Part shown: piece by piece, positions 8,041-16,861 of the stretch
Numbering within the stretch: the first letter of the stretch is position 1
How the letters are laid out: the number at the start of each line of letters is the position of its first letter
Assembly: GCA_965261945.1 (NCBI GenBank)
Contig: CBDHEF010000001.1
Coordinates: 248,001 to 312,000 of the forward strand
Direction: 5' to 3'
Source of the DNA: VXOI01 sp965261945
Lineage (GTDB): Bacteria; Chloroflexota; Dehalococcoidia; Lucifugimonadales; UBA3495
Length of the DNA: 64,000 bases
Position numbers and translations under genes: made by a program
The notes under the pieces: model-generated
What the model saw: the letters and a program-made list of their open reading frames with translations, nothing else
Told to the model about the DNA's origin: nothing
Database searches by the model: none

Positions 8041-8823
8041 ATGCGACTGGAAGGCAAAGTAGCGCTCATCAGCGGTGGCGCCAGGGGACAGGGCGCCGCC
8101 GAAGCCAGGCTGTTTGCCCGCGAGGGCGCGGCGGTGGTCATCGGTGACATTCTCGACGAAGAGGGCCTGAAGCTGGAGGCCGAAATCCGCGAGTTGGGCG
8201 GGCAGGCCACCTACGTTCACCTTGATGTGACTCAGCCGGAGCAGTGGGAGAACGCCGTTGGACAGGCCGTTGACCGCTACGGCAAGCTGGACATCCTGGT
8301 CAACAACGCGGGCATCGGCAGCACATCCACCGGCGGGCTGGACGCCCCGAAAATCGAGGGAACGCCGGTGGAAATCTGGGACACTATCATGGACGTGAAC
8401 AGCAAGGGTGTCTTCTTGGGAACCCGCGCCGCCATTCCGGCGATGCGCGCGGCCGGCGGCGGCTCCATCGTCAACATCTCGTCCATCGCCGGGATAGTGG
8501 GCCTCTCGCCGGGCACCGGCGCGGGCGCGGCCTATGCCGCATCCAAGGGTTCGGTGCGGCTGCTCACCAAGTCCACCGCCGTGCAGTACGGCGCGGAGGG
8601 CATCCGCTGCAACTCGGTGCATCCCGGCTACATCGACACGGTAATGACCGAGCGGATGATGTCGCAGCCCGGCGTCCGCGACCAGCGCATCGCCGAGACG
8701 CCCATCCGCCGCATCGGAACGGTGGACGACATTGCCAACGGAGTGCTGTTCCTGGCCTCCGACGAATCGTCCTTCATGACCGGCAGCGAGCTGGTGCTGG
8801 ACGGCGGCTGGACGGCGCAATAG
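8041..8823 (+). CDS. SDR-family NAD(P)-dependent oxidoreductase
   Basis: 260-residue classical SDR that starts one base after the HicB-like stop, with GGAGG overlapping that gene's end. Motifs are SGGARGQGAAEARL (cofactor glycines), ILVNNAGIG, NISSIAG and YAASKGS (catalytic Ser, Tyr, Lys), and the closing segment FMTGSELVLDGG. IGDILDEEG suggests NAD. The insertion STSTGGLDAPKIEGTPVE after the NNAG motif lengthens a surface loop relative to the paralog at 6545. It is similar to 3-alpha-hydroxysteroid/cyclopentanol dehydrogenase-type SDRs; substrate not determinable. Confidence 0.92.
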   Translation: MRLEGKVALISGGARGQGAAEARLFAREGAAVVIGDILDEEGLKLEAEIRELGGQATYVHLDVTQPEQWENAVGQAVDRYGKLDILVNNAGIGSTSTGGLDAPKIEGTPVEIWDTIMDVNSKGVFLGTRAAIPAMRAAGGGSIVNISSIAGIVGLSPGTGAGAAYAASKGSVRLLTKSTAVQYGAEGIRCNSVHPGYIDTVMTERMMSQPGVRDQRIAETPIRRIGTVDDIANGVLFLASDESSFMTGSELVLDGGWTAQ

Positions 8824-8937
8824 CAGCGGCAGACCGAACGCAGGCGCCGTGTTACACTGGCGCCATCTCACAGCACAAACGGGGGCGGACAAGAACAGTC
8901 CGCCCCAATGCTTTGCCCAAACCGGGAGCTTGACCAA

Positions 8938-9207
8938 GTGGAAAAGAAAAAAGTAACGGTGATTCTCTATCCCGACGAAGACGGCGGCTATACGGCAGTA
9001 ATGCCCTACTTTTCCTGCCACCTGATTACTCAGGGTAACTGCCTGACGGCGCAGGGAGAGACCGCTGACGAGGCGCTGGCCGAGGCCGGGAGGCTGCTGG
9101 ATGCGTATCTGGCCCTAACCGGGGCAGAGGGACGCCACCACTTGGAGCAGGCCCGGCTGGATGGCCTGGAGGTGCGGGAGCTGGAAGTGGAAGCAACGCA
9201 GGGGTAG
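8938..9207 (+). CDS. HicB-like domain protein without a visible HicA partner
   Basis: 89 residues from GTG 8938 (GGGAG about 10 nt upstream; an alternative ATG is at 8908). VEKKKVTVILYPDEDGGYTA, then CLTAQGETADEALAEAGRLL, matches the HicB fold and aligns with the HicB-like protein at 7686. The insertion FSCHLITQGN widens the loop before the GxTxQGET motif. No HicA-type ORF lies next to it; the following gene is on the other strand. It is either an orphan antitoxin or a stand-alone HicB-family protein. Confidence 0.65.
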   Translation: MEKKKVTVILYPDEDGGYTAVMPYFSCHLITQGNCLTAQGETADEALAEAGRLLDAYLALTGAEGRHHLEQARLDGLEVRELEVEATQG

Positions 9208-9228
9208 GGACAGGAGCTATCCTTGTCC

Positions 9229-9588
9229 CTAGCTTGGGTCGGTATCCAGGGCGCTTAGCAAGTGTCTGACTGACGCTATGAGCGGCGGCAAGTCCTGTTG
9301 CGCCACGCGCCATATCTCTTCGTCCTTGATGCCGTAGTAATCGAGAATTAGCTTGTTTCTCATGTTGATCATGGGGCGCCATGCAATTTCCGGTGTCTGT
9401 TGGCGAAGGGTTGATGAGATCTGATTTGCCGCTTCCCCAATAACACATAATTGCCACATCACTGCGGCCCACGTTTATCGGTCGCGAGTGAACTCCGCAA
9501 AGCTCACATGGGTCAAGAACTGACGGCGCTCCTGCGCGGCAGCTTCAATGTCATTCAAGTAGAAGAAATCGGGCCGAAGCGTAGTCAA
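9229..9588 (-). pseudogene. HepT-like (HEPN, DUF86) toxin with an in-frame stop and lost active-site His
   Basis: Reading from TTG 9588 gives LRPDFFYLNDIEAAAQERRQ and then FLTHVSFAEFTRDR, a TAA stop at 9477-9475, and in the same frame TWAAVMWQLCVIGEAANQIS through IASVRHLLSAL to the true stop at 9229. The whole is 119 residues, the normal HepT size. The stop stands where relatives usually have Lys or Gln after DR. The HEPN signature RxxxxH is changed: RNKLILDYY has Leu where His (RNRLVHGY) is expected. The start overlaps the stop of the upstream MNT fragment, the normal MNT-HepT gene coupling. Confidence 0.75.
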
Positions 9589-9700
9589 ACCGGCACCGCT
9601 TCTTCTAGGACTTCTCTAGGGCACTTTTCTTCTATGATTGATTGGTGTACCACCCGAACTTCTACACCCAGTAGGTCACCTAAACCAAAGCCAATGTGGG
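9585..9700 (-). pseudogene. C-terminal fragment of a minimal nucleotidyltransferase (MNT antitoxin)
   Basis: The frame reads GFGLGDLLGVEVRVV and then CPREVLEEAVPV before a TGA that overlaps the HepT TTG start. This matches the end of MNT antitoxins (LLGxxVDLV ... ILxEAVPV). No nucleotidyltransferase core precedes it in frame: the sequence runs into the inserted element at 9711. Confidence 0.6.
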
Positions 9701-9845
9701 ATGCGCATTTTGCGGACAGCCATTCGCAGTCAGGGTTCGCGTCTCGACCGTAGGGGCGGGTTTGAAACCCGCCCCTACCAGTGGACCGCCCGTGCCCCGG
9801 CGAATCCACCTGCAATGAAACGCTACCTAGCATAAATGCGCATTT
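9701..9845. mobile_element. 125-bp palindrome-bearing insertion flanked by 10-bp direct repeats
   Basis: ATGCGCATTT occurs at 9701-9710 and again at 9836-9845, bracketing 125 bp (9711-9835) that do not match the MNT family on either side. The insert contains a near-zero-loop palindrome, GTAGGGGCGGGTTT-G-AAACCCGCCCCTAC (9750-9778). I see no clear terminal inverted repeats. The direct repeats look like a target-site duplication of a small non-autonomous element. The end of the upstream MNT-like gene (to 9823) lies inside it. Confidence 0.55.
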
Positions 9846-10314
9846 CACCTTGGATTTGGTTTAGTTCGCCATCCATTCCGAAGAACTTGAGTCCCAGTGG
9901 TCGCTCAAGGTTGACCATAAGGTCGAGCCGGCTGGCCTCGTAATCATCGCCCTTGGCGTAAGGCCCGATTATCGCCATGCTGACAACGCCGTACTCCGCA
10001 TGCAAGGCAGGCATATTAGCTCGGAGAGTTTTCAGAATTTCCTGCAAAGGAGGCCGGAAATTCAGCGCCATGCCGTTCCAGCGCTCAACGGCTTCTTGCA
10101 GTTCTTCCCACTTGCGGAGGGCGCGGTTCTCCGTCCGGCGGATTTTCTCCACGCCTTCGGCGCCGATGGGCGGGCCGTATTGCGAGGTGTGAATATCCGG
10201 CGCCGGGTTGCCCGGCACACCGAACTTGGCGTGGGCTTCGTCAACCGATGCCAGCGCCTGCTCCCATTCTCGGAGGTGGCGCCGGACGGATTGGTAGACT
10301 TGATGCTCGTCCAT
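9823..10314 (-). CDS. MNT-like nucleotidyltransferase-fold protein with degenerate active site
   Basis: 163 residues from ATG 10314 (AGGAGA 5-6 nt upstream). The C-terminal part LRANMPALHAEYGVVSMAII, then GPYAKGDDYEASRLDLMV and PLGLKFFGMDGELNQIQG, aligns with minimal nucleotidyltransferase antitoxins. The catalytic GS is GP and the first Asp of the DxD pair is Arg (SRLDLMV instead of SDIDLLV), so it should be catalytically dead. Residues 1-95 form a helical, charged N-terminal region (MDEHQVYQSVRRHLREWEQA) not found in typical 100-residue MNTs. The last residues (MRIYAR) come from the junction with the inserted element, so the native C-terminus is probably lost. Confidence 0.6.
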   Translation of the reverse strand: MDEHQVYQSVRRHLREWEQALASVDEAHAKFGVPGNPAPDIHTSQYGPPIGAEGVEKIRRTENRALRKWEELQEAVERWNGMALNFRPPLQEILKTLRANMPALHAEYGVVSMAIIGPYAKGDDYEASRLDLMVNLERPLGLKFFGMDGELNQIQGEMRIYAR

Positions 10315-10339
10315 GCGCGTCTCCTTATCAGAGCAATAA

Positions 10340-10837
10340 TCAGATAGCGGGAACGGCAACACCCACAGCGGACAGTACCGAAACCGGGAGCAGGAAGCAA
10401 CCACCGCCTTGAGCCGCAGCGCCCGGCGCCGGGCTACCCGCCCGCCGCCATGCGTCAAGAACCGGGCCGACAGCTTCAGAAAACCCGCGAACATCAAATG
10501 ATGCGGTGATGGGATTACCACCAAAGGGATAGACTCTGACAGTGAGTTCATTCGCGTCAAATAGTGCGCGAATAGTTTCGGCTATGTCTTGTGAAGGCAT
10601 AAACGTTGCTTCGTGGTTAGTTTCGCGGTTAGTGCTGACGTGCCACGATTGACGCCAGGTTGGGCCGTTATCAATTTGGTAGCTTACTGTGGTCTCATCC
10701 GAGTACGAAATTTGTGTATCCCAAACAACATAAAGTTCTAATTCCCTATCCCTGAATCGGACTATGAGCCAGTAATCTGGATCTATTGGATCAATCGTGT
10801 AGATGCCGACGTTGTTGTATTCATTGCTGAGGGATCT
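10340..10837 (-). pseudogene. TagO/VasI-like beta domain, in frame behind the stop of the J-domain gene, no start codon
   Basis: Directly after the TAG of the J-domain gene the same frame stays open: NVGIYTIDPIDPDYWLIVRF, ETTVSYQIDNGPTWRQSWHV, ELTVRVYPFGGNPITASFDV, RGFSEAVGPVLDAW. This matches the family of type VI secretion-associated TagO/VasI-like proteins (VTYRIDDGP...W, VTPYGENPITATFD, GLxxAIxPL). No ATG, GTG or TTG precedes the domain in frame; the first ATG, at 10600, is in the middle. It therefore looks like a C-terminal domain cut off from the J-domain protein by an amber stop. Beyond 10440 the sequence no longer resembles the family. Confidence 0.55.
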
Positions 10838-11623
10838 CTAGTTGCTTGTTCTTCTGGCTCTCCCAGTACCGGCGCTTGCCCCTGAACTACCTTCGCTGCG
10901 GCGCACTTTGAGGGTGCCGTCGCCGTTTTTCCAGTCAACTACGCGACCAGTTGAGAAAGTAAATTCAACGTGGTTGCTCCCAGAGTAGATCCAGATCTCT
11001 CGGTTTAATTCCTGACGAGCTACTATGACCGGCGGTGTTCCGTGAAGGCGCGCTACTTCATCCCGATGGTCACCTATGGCGAAAAATCCTGCGCTGGTCA
11101 CGTTTGGCCCGGGAATCAACCGGATTCTCAGATTGTCCCGGATGTTGCTCCAGCCTTGAACCCTTCCAGTATCCAAGTCGAATTCGATGGTGTCGTCGCT
11201 GCCGTAGTGCCAGACTTCTTCTCTGATAGCCCGGTCGTTGCTGACGTCTCGTGGTGGGCCGTGGATTTCGGCTACCTCGCTCTTGGTGGAGCCGAGGGTG
11301 AAATAGCCTGTGGGGTTTTGGGGCGCACTACTCTGAGGGCGCGAGGATTGCGACGAGCTGGCAGTGGAAGGAGCGGTTCCCGCACCTGCTCCTCCAGAGG
11401 CAGCCTGCGCCGCCCGGCTCCGGTCGTACTCCGCCCGTTGTTCCGGGTCGCTCAGCACCGCGTAGGCGCGGTTGAGGGCGGCCATCATCCCGGTGGCTTC
11501 CGGGGTGGTGTTCTTGTCGGGGTGGTACAGCAGCGCCAGCCTACGGTAGGCCGCCTGGATTACGTCGGGGTGTGCCGACGGGTGTAGGTGCAGGATTTCG
11601 TACAGGTCTTCGGTTTCCGGCAC
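10838..11623 (-). CDS. J-domain protein with two BamE/SmpA-like repeats
   Basis: 261 residues from GTG 11623. Residues about 5-70 are a J domain with the HPD motif (LLYHPDKNTTPEA) and AYAVLSDPEQRAEYDRSRAA. A Ser/Ala/Gln-rich linker follows. Two copies of a roughly 75-residue domain come next: YFTLGSTKSEVAEIHGPPRD ending FDLDTGRVQGWSN, and FFAIGDHRDEVARLHGTPPV ending FSTGRVVDWKNGDGTLKVR. These resemble BamE/SmpA-type units. The J domain should recruit DnaK. GTG 11623 is preferred over ATG 11671, which falls in the T run of the 16S terminator; GAGG lies 9 nt before the GTG. The protein ends at an amber codon followed in frame by a TagO/VasI-like domain. Confidence 0.75.
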   Translation of the reverse strand: MPETEDLYEILHLHPSAHPDVIQAAYRRLALLYHPDKNTTPEATGMMAALNRAYAVLSDPEQRAEYDRSRAAQAASGGAGAGTAPSTASSSQSSRPQSSAPQNPTGYFTLGSTKSEVAEIHGPPRDVSNDRAIREEVWHYGSDDTIEFDLDTGRVQGWSNIRDNLRIRLIPGPNVTSAGFFAIGDHRDEVARLHGTPPVIVARQELNREIWIYSGSNHVEFTFSTGRVVDWKNGDGTLKVRRSEGSSGASAGTGRARRTSN

Positions 11624-11669
11624 GGTTGATTGCCTCGCTATATTTGGAGCTACCGACGCCCAGCATACC

Positions 11670-11697
11670 AAAAAGCCGGACTCATCGAGTCCGGCTT
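11670..11697 (-). terminator. Intrinsic terminator of the 16S rRNA transcript
   Basis: On the minus strand, AAGCCGGACTC and its complement GAGTCCGGCTT form an 11-bp stem with a 3-nt loop, followed by TTTTT. It lies about 270 nt downstream of the 16S 3' end and just beyond the 3' arm of the processing stem. Confidence 0.85.
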
Positions 11698-11704
11698 CTG
11701 CTTT

Positions 11705-13503
<1,799 letters not shown>

Positions 13504-13562
13504 GCGACCCTTTCGGCGTTTGGTTCCTGTTTGGTTCCTGCCGGTGCGGGTCAAGCTCAAGT

Positions 13563-13591
13563 ATCATAGTCGGCCCCGCCCCCTTTGTCAA
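13563..13591 (-). promoter_or_regulatory. Near-consensus sigma-70 promoter of the 16S gene
   Basis: On the minus strand TTGACA (13591-13586) is separated by exactly 17 bp from TATGAT (13568-13563). Transcription would begin near 13556, about 95 nt before the mature 16S 5' end and upstream of the processing arm. Confidence 0.85.
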
Positions 13592-13741
13592 CAGCTTTTT
13601 CGGCAAGTTCCCAAACTCGTCCAAATCTGCGACGCCCTGACAATCCGCCCCTGCCGTGGACTATACTTACGAGAAGACCGCAGGCAGCCCGGACCGAAGG
13701 CCGGCCCGGCCCAGACACGGATTGACTTCAGGAGGGATGCT

Positions 13742-14071
13742 ATGAGCGTGGTGAAAATCAATGCCATTACCGTGCCGGAGGGGCGCGGCCACGATCTGGA
13801 AGAGCGCTTCGCTCACCGGGCTGCCGCCGTGGAGAACGCGCCTGGTTTCGAGGGTTTCGAGCTGCTCCGCCCGGTGGAGGGCGAGAACCGCTACTTCGTC
13901 TACACGCGCTGGGAGTCCGAGGAGGCTTTCCAGAATTGGTTCAACAGCCAGGACTTCCGGCGTGGCCACGCCCAAGCCAACCAGGAGGCCGGGGCCCCGG
14001 CGCCCGTCGGCGCCGCCGCCGACCTGCTGTCCTTCGAAGTGGTTACCAGCGCCGGGCCCAAGGGAAAATAG
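13742..14071 (+). CDS. ABM-domain (IsdG/HmoA-like) monooxygenase family protein
   Basis: 109 residues forming one dimeric alpha+beta barrel unit. MSVVKINAITVPEGRGHDLE, then APGFEGFELLRPVEGENRYF and TRWESEEAFQNWFNSQDFRR, then GHA keeps the Asn (KINAI), Trp (TRWES) and His (RRGHA) triad seen in heme-degrading IsdG/HmoA-type enzymes. The likely role is heme oxidation or a related cofactor-free monooxygenation, but the antibiotic-biosynthesis monooxygenase fold is functionally diverse. AGGAGG sits 7 nt before ATG 13742. The gene stands alone, divergent from the 16S promoter. Confidence 0.82.
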   Translation: MSVVKINAITVPEGRGHDLEERFAHRAAAVENAPGFEGFELLRPVEGENRYFVYTRWESEEAFQNWFNSQDFRRGHAQANQEAGAPAPVGAAADLLSFEVVTSAGPKGK

Positions 14072-14144
14072 GGAGGGCGCATCGGGACCAGCCGCGTACT
14101 GGCCGATGCTTCACTCTCCTGTTAATCAGCTCAGTTTAATCAGC

Positions 14145-14651
14145 TCAGTCAGGGCGGTTTCCGCCGAATTCGTAGAGTGGCAGAAATCCGCTCCCGTCCA
14201 CTGTCGGCGCACCTCCCTTCGGCGGACTTACGTCGCACAGGACTCGGGCGGCCAGCAGCTCCCGGTATCCGTAAGTCTCAATCCGTGCCTTGGCCTGCCA
14301 TTGCCGCCGCGCCGGACGGGATTCATGGCGCGGGGCGTCCGGGAGGCGCAGGTCGGCGTGAATAAACAGCGGTTCGTCCTTCCGTGCCTGAAAATCTTCA
14401 CAGAGAAGGGCGGTCTGGTACACCTTTTCTGAGGAATGTTCGTGATAGCCGTCCAGCGCGGTTCGAGAGAATAGGGTAGTCAGCAGGGCCAGTTCCAATC
14501 GGGCGCACCGTACCCGGAACGGTTCCAGGGGCAGCAGGGTGGCTTCGAGACGCGCAACGCCGCCGGAATATCCATCCGGCGGCGTTGGTTCGCTCAACTC
14601 AATCCTCAGTTCAGCGCGAGGGCGCCGAAATCGGCGGGGCAGCCGAAGCAT
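14145..14651 (-). CDS. Uncharacterised protein, possibly arrestin-like beta-sandwich
   Basis: 168 residues of no family I can name with confidence. The beginning RAELRIELSEPTPPDGYSGG, then VARLEATLLPLEPFRVRCAR, and the alternating hydrophobic pattern recall arrestin-like / Spo0M-like beta sandwiches that bind partners at membranes. YEHSSEKVYQTALLC and ARIETYGYRELLAARVL are other ordered segments. It ends PTVDGSGFLPLYEFGGNRPD. It is encoded just downstream of the TRAP transporter genes on the same strand, 8 bp after dctM, and may be co-transcribed with them. Confidence 0.5.
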   Translation of the reverse strand: MLRLPRRFRRPRAELRIELSEPTPPDGYSGGVARLEATLLPLEPFRVRCARLELALLTTLFSRTALDGYHEHSSEKVYQTALLCEDFQARKDEPLFIHADLRLPDAPRHESRPARRQWQAKARIETYGYRELLAARVLCDVSPPKGGAPTVDGSGFLPLYEFGGNRPD

Positions 14652-14659
14652 TGCCCAGC

Positions 14660-16114
14660 CTAGCCGAACATCTTGGAGGGCAGGTAGGTGCTGATTGGCG
14701 GCACGGCTATCAGGATGATGAGCGCCAATACGGAGAGGAAGAAAAAGGGCAGGATTCCCTTGAAAATGCTCTCCAGCGTCAGGTCCTTGCCCTCCGGCAT
14801 CTGCACCGCCACCGAGCGGACGGTGTAGACGTTCAGCCCCACCGGAGGCGTGATCAGGCCGATCTCGATGGACATTATCACCAGCATGGCGAAGTAGACC
14901 GGGTCTATGCCCAGCCCCACGATGATGGGGTGAACGATGGGCAGGGTGATGGACATCATGGATATGGAGTCTTGGAACATCCCCAGGAACACGTACATTA
15001 CCAGGAACAGTATCATGATGAGCAGCGTGGGTATGTTGGCTTCGTTGACTACCTCAACGAATTCCCCCGGCAGTCCGGTAAGCACCAGGAAGCGCGCGAA
15101 GATCATGGCGCCGATCAGGATGAAGAACACCAGCGCCGAGGTCTGCGCCGCCTCTTTCATCGCCTGACTGAACCGCTGCCAATTCAGGCCCGGCTTTTCC
15201 AGCAACATCGTTGCGGGAGGCGTTGCCGGGCTTCCTTCCCCGGCGTCCGAGGCGGCGGTGGCTGAGTTGGTTGCCGCCGACGCGGTTCCGGTGCGGAAAA
15301 CCCACCGTTCCAAGAAGGGGGCTATCAGCGCCAGAACCAAGGCCCCGGCAGCTCCGGCGGCTCCGGCCTCGGTGGGCGTGAAAATGCCGGTGTACATTCC
15401 GGCGATTATTCCCAGCACCAGTACCAGTATGCCGACTATGCCCACGGTGGCCTTGAGCCGCTCCAGCAAGGGCGGCGCGTAGTCTGCCCTGGGAGCGCGC
15501 TCGGGGTTTCGGATGGCCACCGCCACTATGCCGGCGGTGAATATCAGTGTTAGCAGAATTCCCGGCCCGACGCCCGCAATAAGCAGCTTGCCGATGGACT
15601 GCTCGGTCAGAATCCCGTAGACAATCATCAGTGCGCTGGGCGGTATCAGCATCCCCAGCATTCCGGCGGCGGCGATTGTGCCGCAGGCGAAGGCCTTGTC
15701 GTAGTTCCTTCGATGCATCTCCGGCAGGCTGATGCGGGTGAACACGGCGCAAGCCACCACGCTTGAGCCGGTGCAGGCGGCGAACATGGCGTTGGCCCAG
15801 GTGGTGGCGATGGCCATGCCCCCCGGCAGCCTGCCCACCCACTTGTAGGCCGCATCAAAGGCACGCGCCGACAGGCCCGCGTGCATCGCAAACAGCCCCA
15901 TGAGGATGAACAGGGGCAGTATGGCGAAGGCGTAGACGTTGGTGGTGGAGTAGGGAGTGGTGGTGAACAGGGCCAGGGCCAATTGCACCTTGCCCGTCAT
16001 CACAATCATACCGACAAATCCGGTAGTTGCCAGGGCCAGCCCGACATGGATGCCCAGCGACATCAGACCGAGAACCGCTACAAAGCCGATGATGCCCCAG
16101 TAGAGATCGTCCAT
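14660..16114 (-). CDS. dctM: TRAP transporter large permease (DctM)
   Basis: 484 residues with about 12 hydrophobic segments, the ion-coupled transmembrane subunit of a tripartite ATP-independent periplasmic transporter. The DctM repeat signatures are GLSARAFDAAYKWVGRLPGG, AACTGSSVVACAVFTRISLP, GMLIPPSALMIVYGILTEQS, then IIAGMYTGIFTPTEAGAAGA and VMSIEIGLITPPVGLNVYTV. An approximately 45-residue insertion rich in Ala, Ser and Thr (SAATNSATAASDAGEGSPA) lies in the cytoplasmic loop after the TEAGA segment. ATG 16114 has AAGG upstream. Order dctP-dctQ-dctM on the minus strand makes a complete system. Confidence 0.93.
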   Translation of the reverse strand: MDDLYWGIIGFVAVLGLMSLGIHVGLALATTGFVGMIVMTGKVQLALALFTTTPYSTTNVYAFAILPLFILMGLFAMHAGLSARAFDAAYKWVGRLPGGMAIATTWANAMFAACTGSSVVACAVFTRISLPEMHRRNYDKAFACGTIAAAGMLGMLIPPSALMIVYGILTEQSIGKLLIAGVGPGILLTLIFTAGIVAVAIRNPERAPRADYAPPLLERLKATVGIVGILVLVLGIIAGMYTGIFTPTEAGAAGAAGALVLALIAPFLERWVFRTGTASAATNSATAASDAGEGSPATPPATMLLEKPGLNWQRFSQAMKEAAQTSALVFFILIGAMIFARFLVLTGLPGEFVEVVNEANIPTLLIMILFLVMYVFLGMFQDSISMMSITLPIVHPIIVGLGIDPVYFAMLVIMSIEIGLITPPVGLNVYTVRSVAVQMPEGKDLTLESIFKGILPFFFLSVLALIILIAVPPISTYLPSKMFG

Positions 16115-16196
16115 TCCCAAACCTTAATACAGGCTGATTGACCGTGAACCGTTAATACTCTGCTTGTTGAAAAGGGAAAGGTTGCCCCGGACCTGC

Positions 16197-16787
16197 CTAA
16201 TCGGGGGGTGCCGGCTCCCCGACCGGCTCGATGGACAGTGATTCGGGTTCCGGGGCCGCCTCCAAGTGGGGTGTGCGAAACATTGCCACCACCTCGGAAG
16301 CGCGGTTAAGCCAGTCGGAAAGAAACTGCAATGAGAGGAGCAGCGCCCCGAAGGCCAAGGCAAACTGCGAGGGCCATTTGGGTATGTTGATCAGCCCGGC
16401 AACATGCTCCCCGATTTCAAAGGAGTGATATGACCACTTGAAGGTTTGGTAGAAGATGGCCCCGTAGATGGCGACCCCTAAGGTGAACGCCACCAGGTCC
16501 ATGATGGCGCGACCCCTGGGGGACATCCGAAGGGTAAGAAACTCCACCCGGATGTGCGCCCGCTGCCGCTGGCTGTAGGCCAAGCCCATGAACACGATGA
16601 AGACCAGCATGAAAGCGGCGACCTCGTAGGACATAGGTATCGGCTTGTTCAGCACCTTGCGGCCAAAGATGTCGGAAACCACCAGCGCCATCAGAATAAC
16701 GACGATGCTGGCTGCGCCGAAGGCGCTGGTGTTAACCACCCAGCCCAGCAACCAGTTTAGCCAACGGCCTACCGCTCGCAAGTCCAT
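16197..16787 (-). CDS. dctQ: TRAP transporter small permease (DctQ)
   Basis: 196 residues with four predicted membrane helices. Landmarks are WLNWLLGWVVNTSAFGAASI, VVSDIFGRKVLNKPIPMSYE and FMGLAYSQRQRAHIRVEFLT, which carry the DctQ motifs (N-terminal helix, FGRYVFN-like turn, R-H-V-D-like segment). The last helix is followed by a charged tail of about 40 residues (PHLEAAPEPESLSIEPVGEP). ATG 16787 is chosen because GAGG lies 7 nt upstream; GTG 16799 is possible. It lies between dctP and dctM. Together they import an organic anion; the substrate is not readable. Confidence 0.9.
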   Translation of the reverse strand: MDLRAVGRWLNWLLGWVVNTSAFGAASIVVILMALVVSDIFGRKVLNKPIPMSYEVAAFMLVFIVFMGLAYSQRQRAHIRVEFLTLRMSPRGRAIMDLVAFTLGVAIYGAIFYQTFKWSYHSFEIGEHVAGLINIPKWPSQFALAFGALLLSLQFLSDWLNRASEVVAMFRTPHLEAAPEPESLSIEPVGEPAPPD

Positions 16788-16807
16788 TTCAATCCTCACC
16801 GCAGGGG

Positions 16808-16837
16808 GTAGGGGCAGGTTTCAGACCTTGCCCCTAC
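16808..16837. repeat. GTAGGGGC...GCCCCTAC palindrome
   Basis: An imperfect inverted repeat, GTAGGGGCAGGTTT / AGACCTTGCCCCTAC, with almost no loop, between dctP and dctQ. It is related to the palindromes at 9750, 30865 and 47052. Confidence 0.7.
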
Positions 16838-16861
16838 TTTCGGAGAGCAATCCACCGGCGC

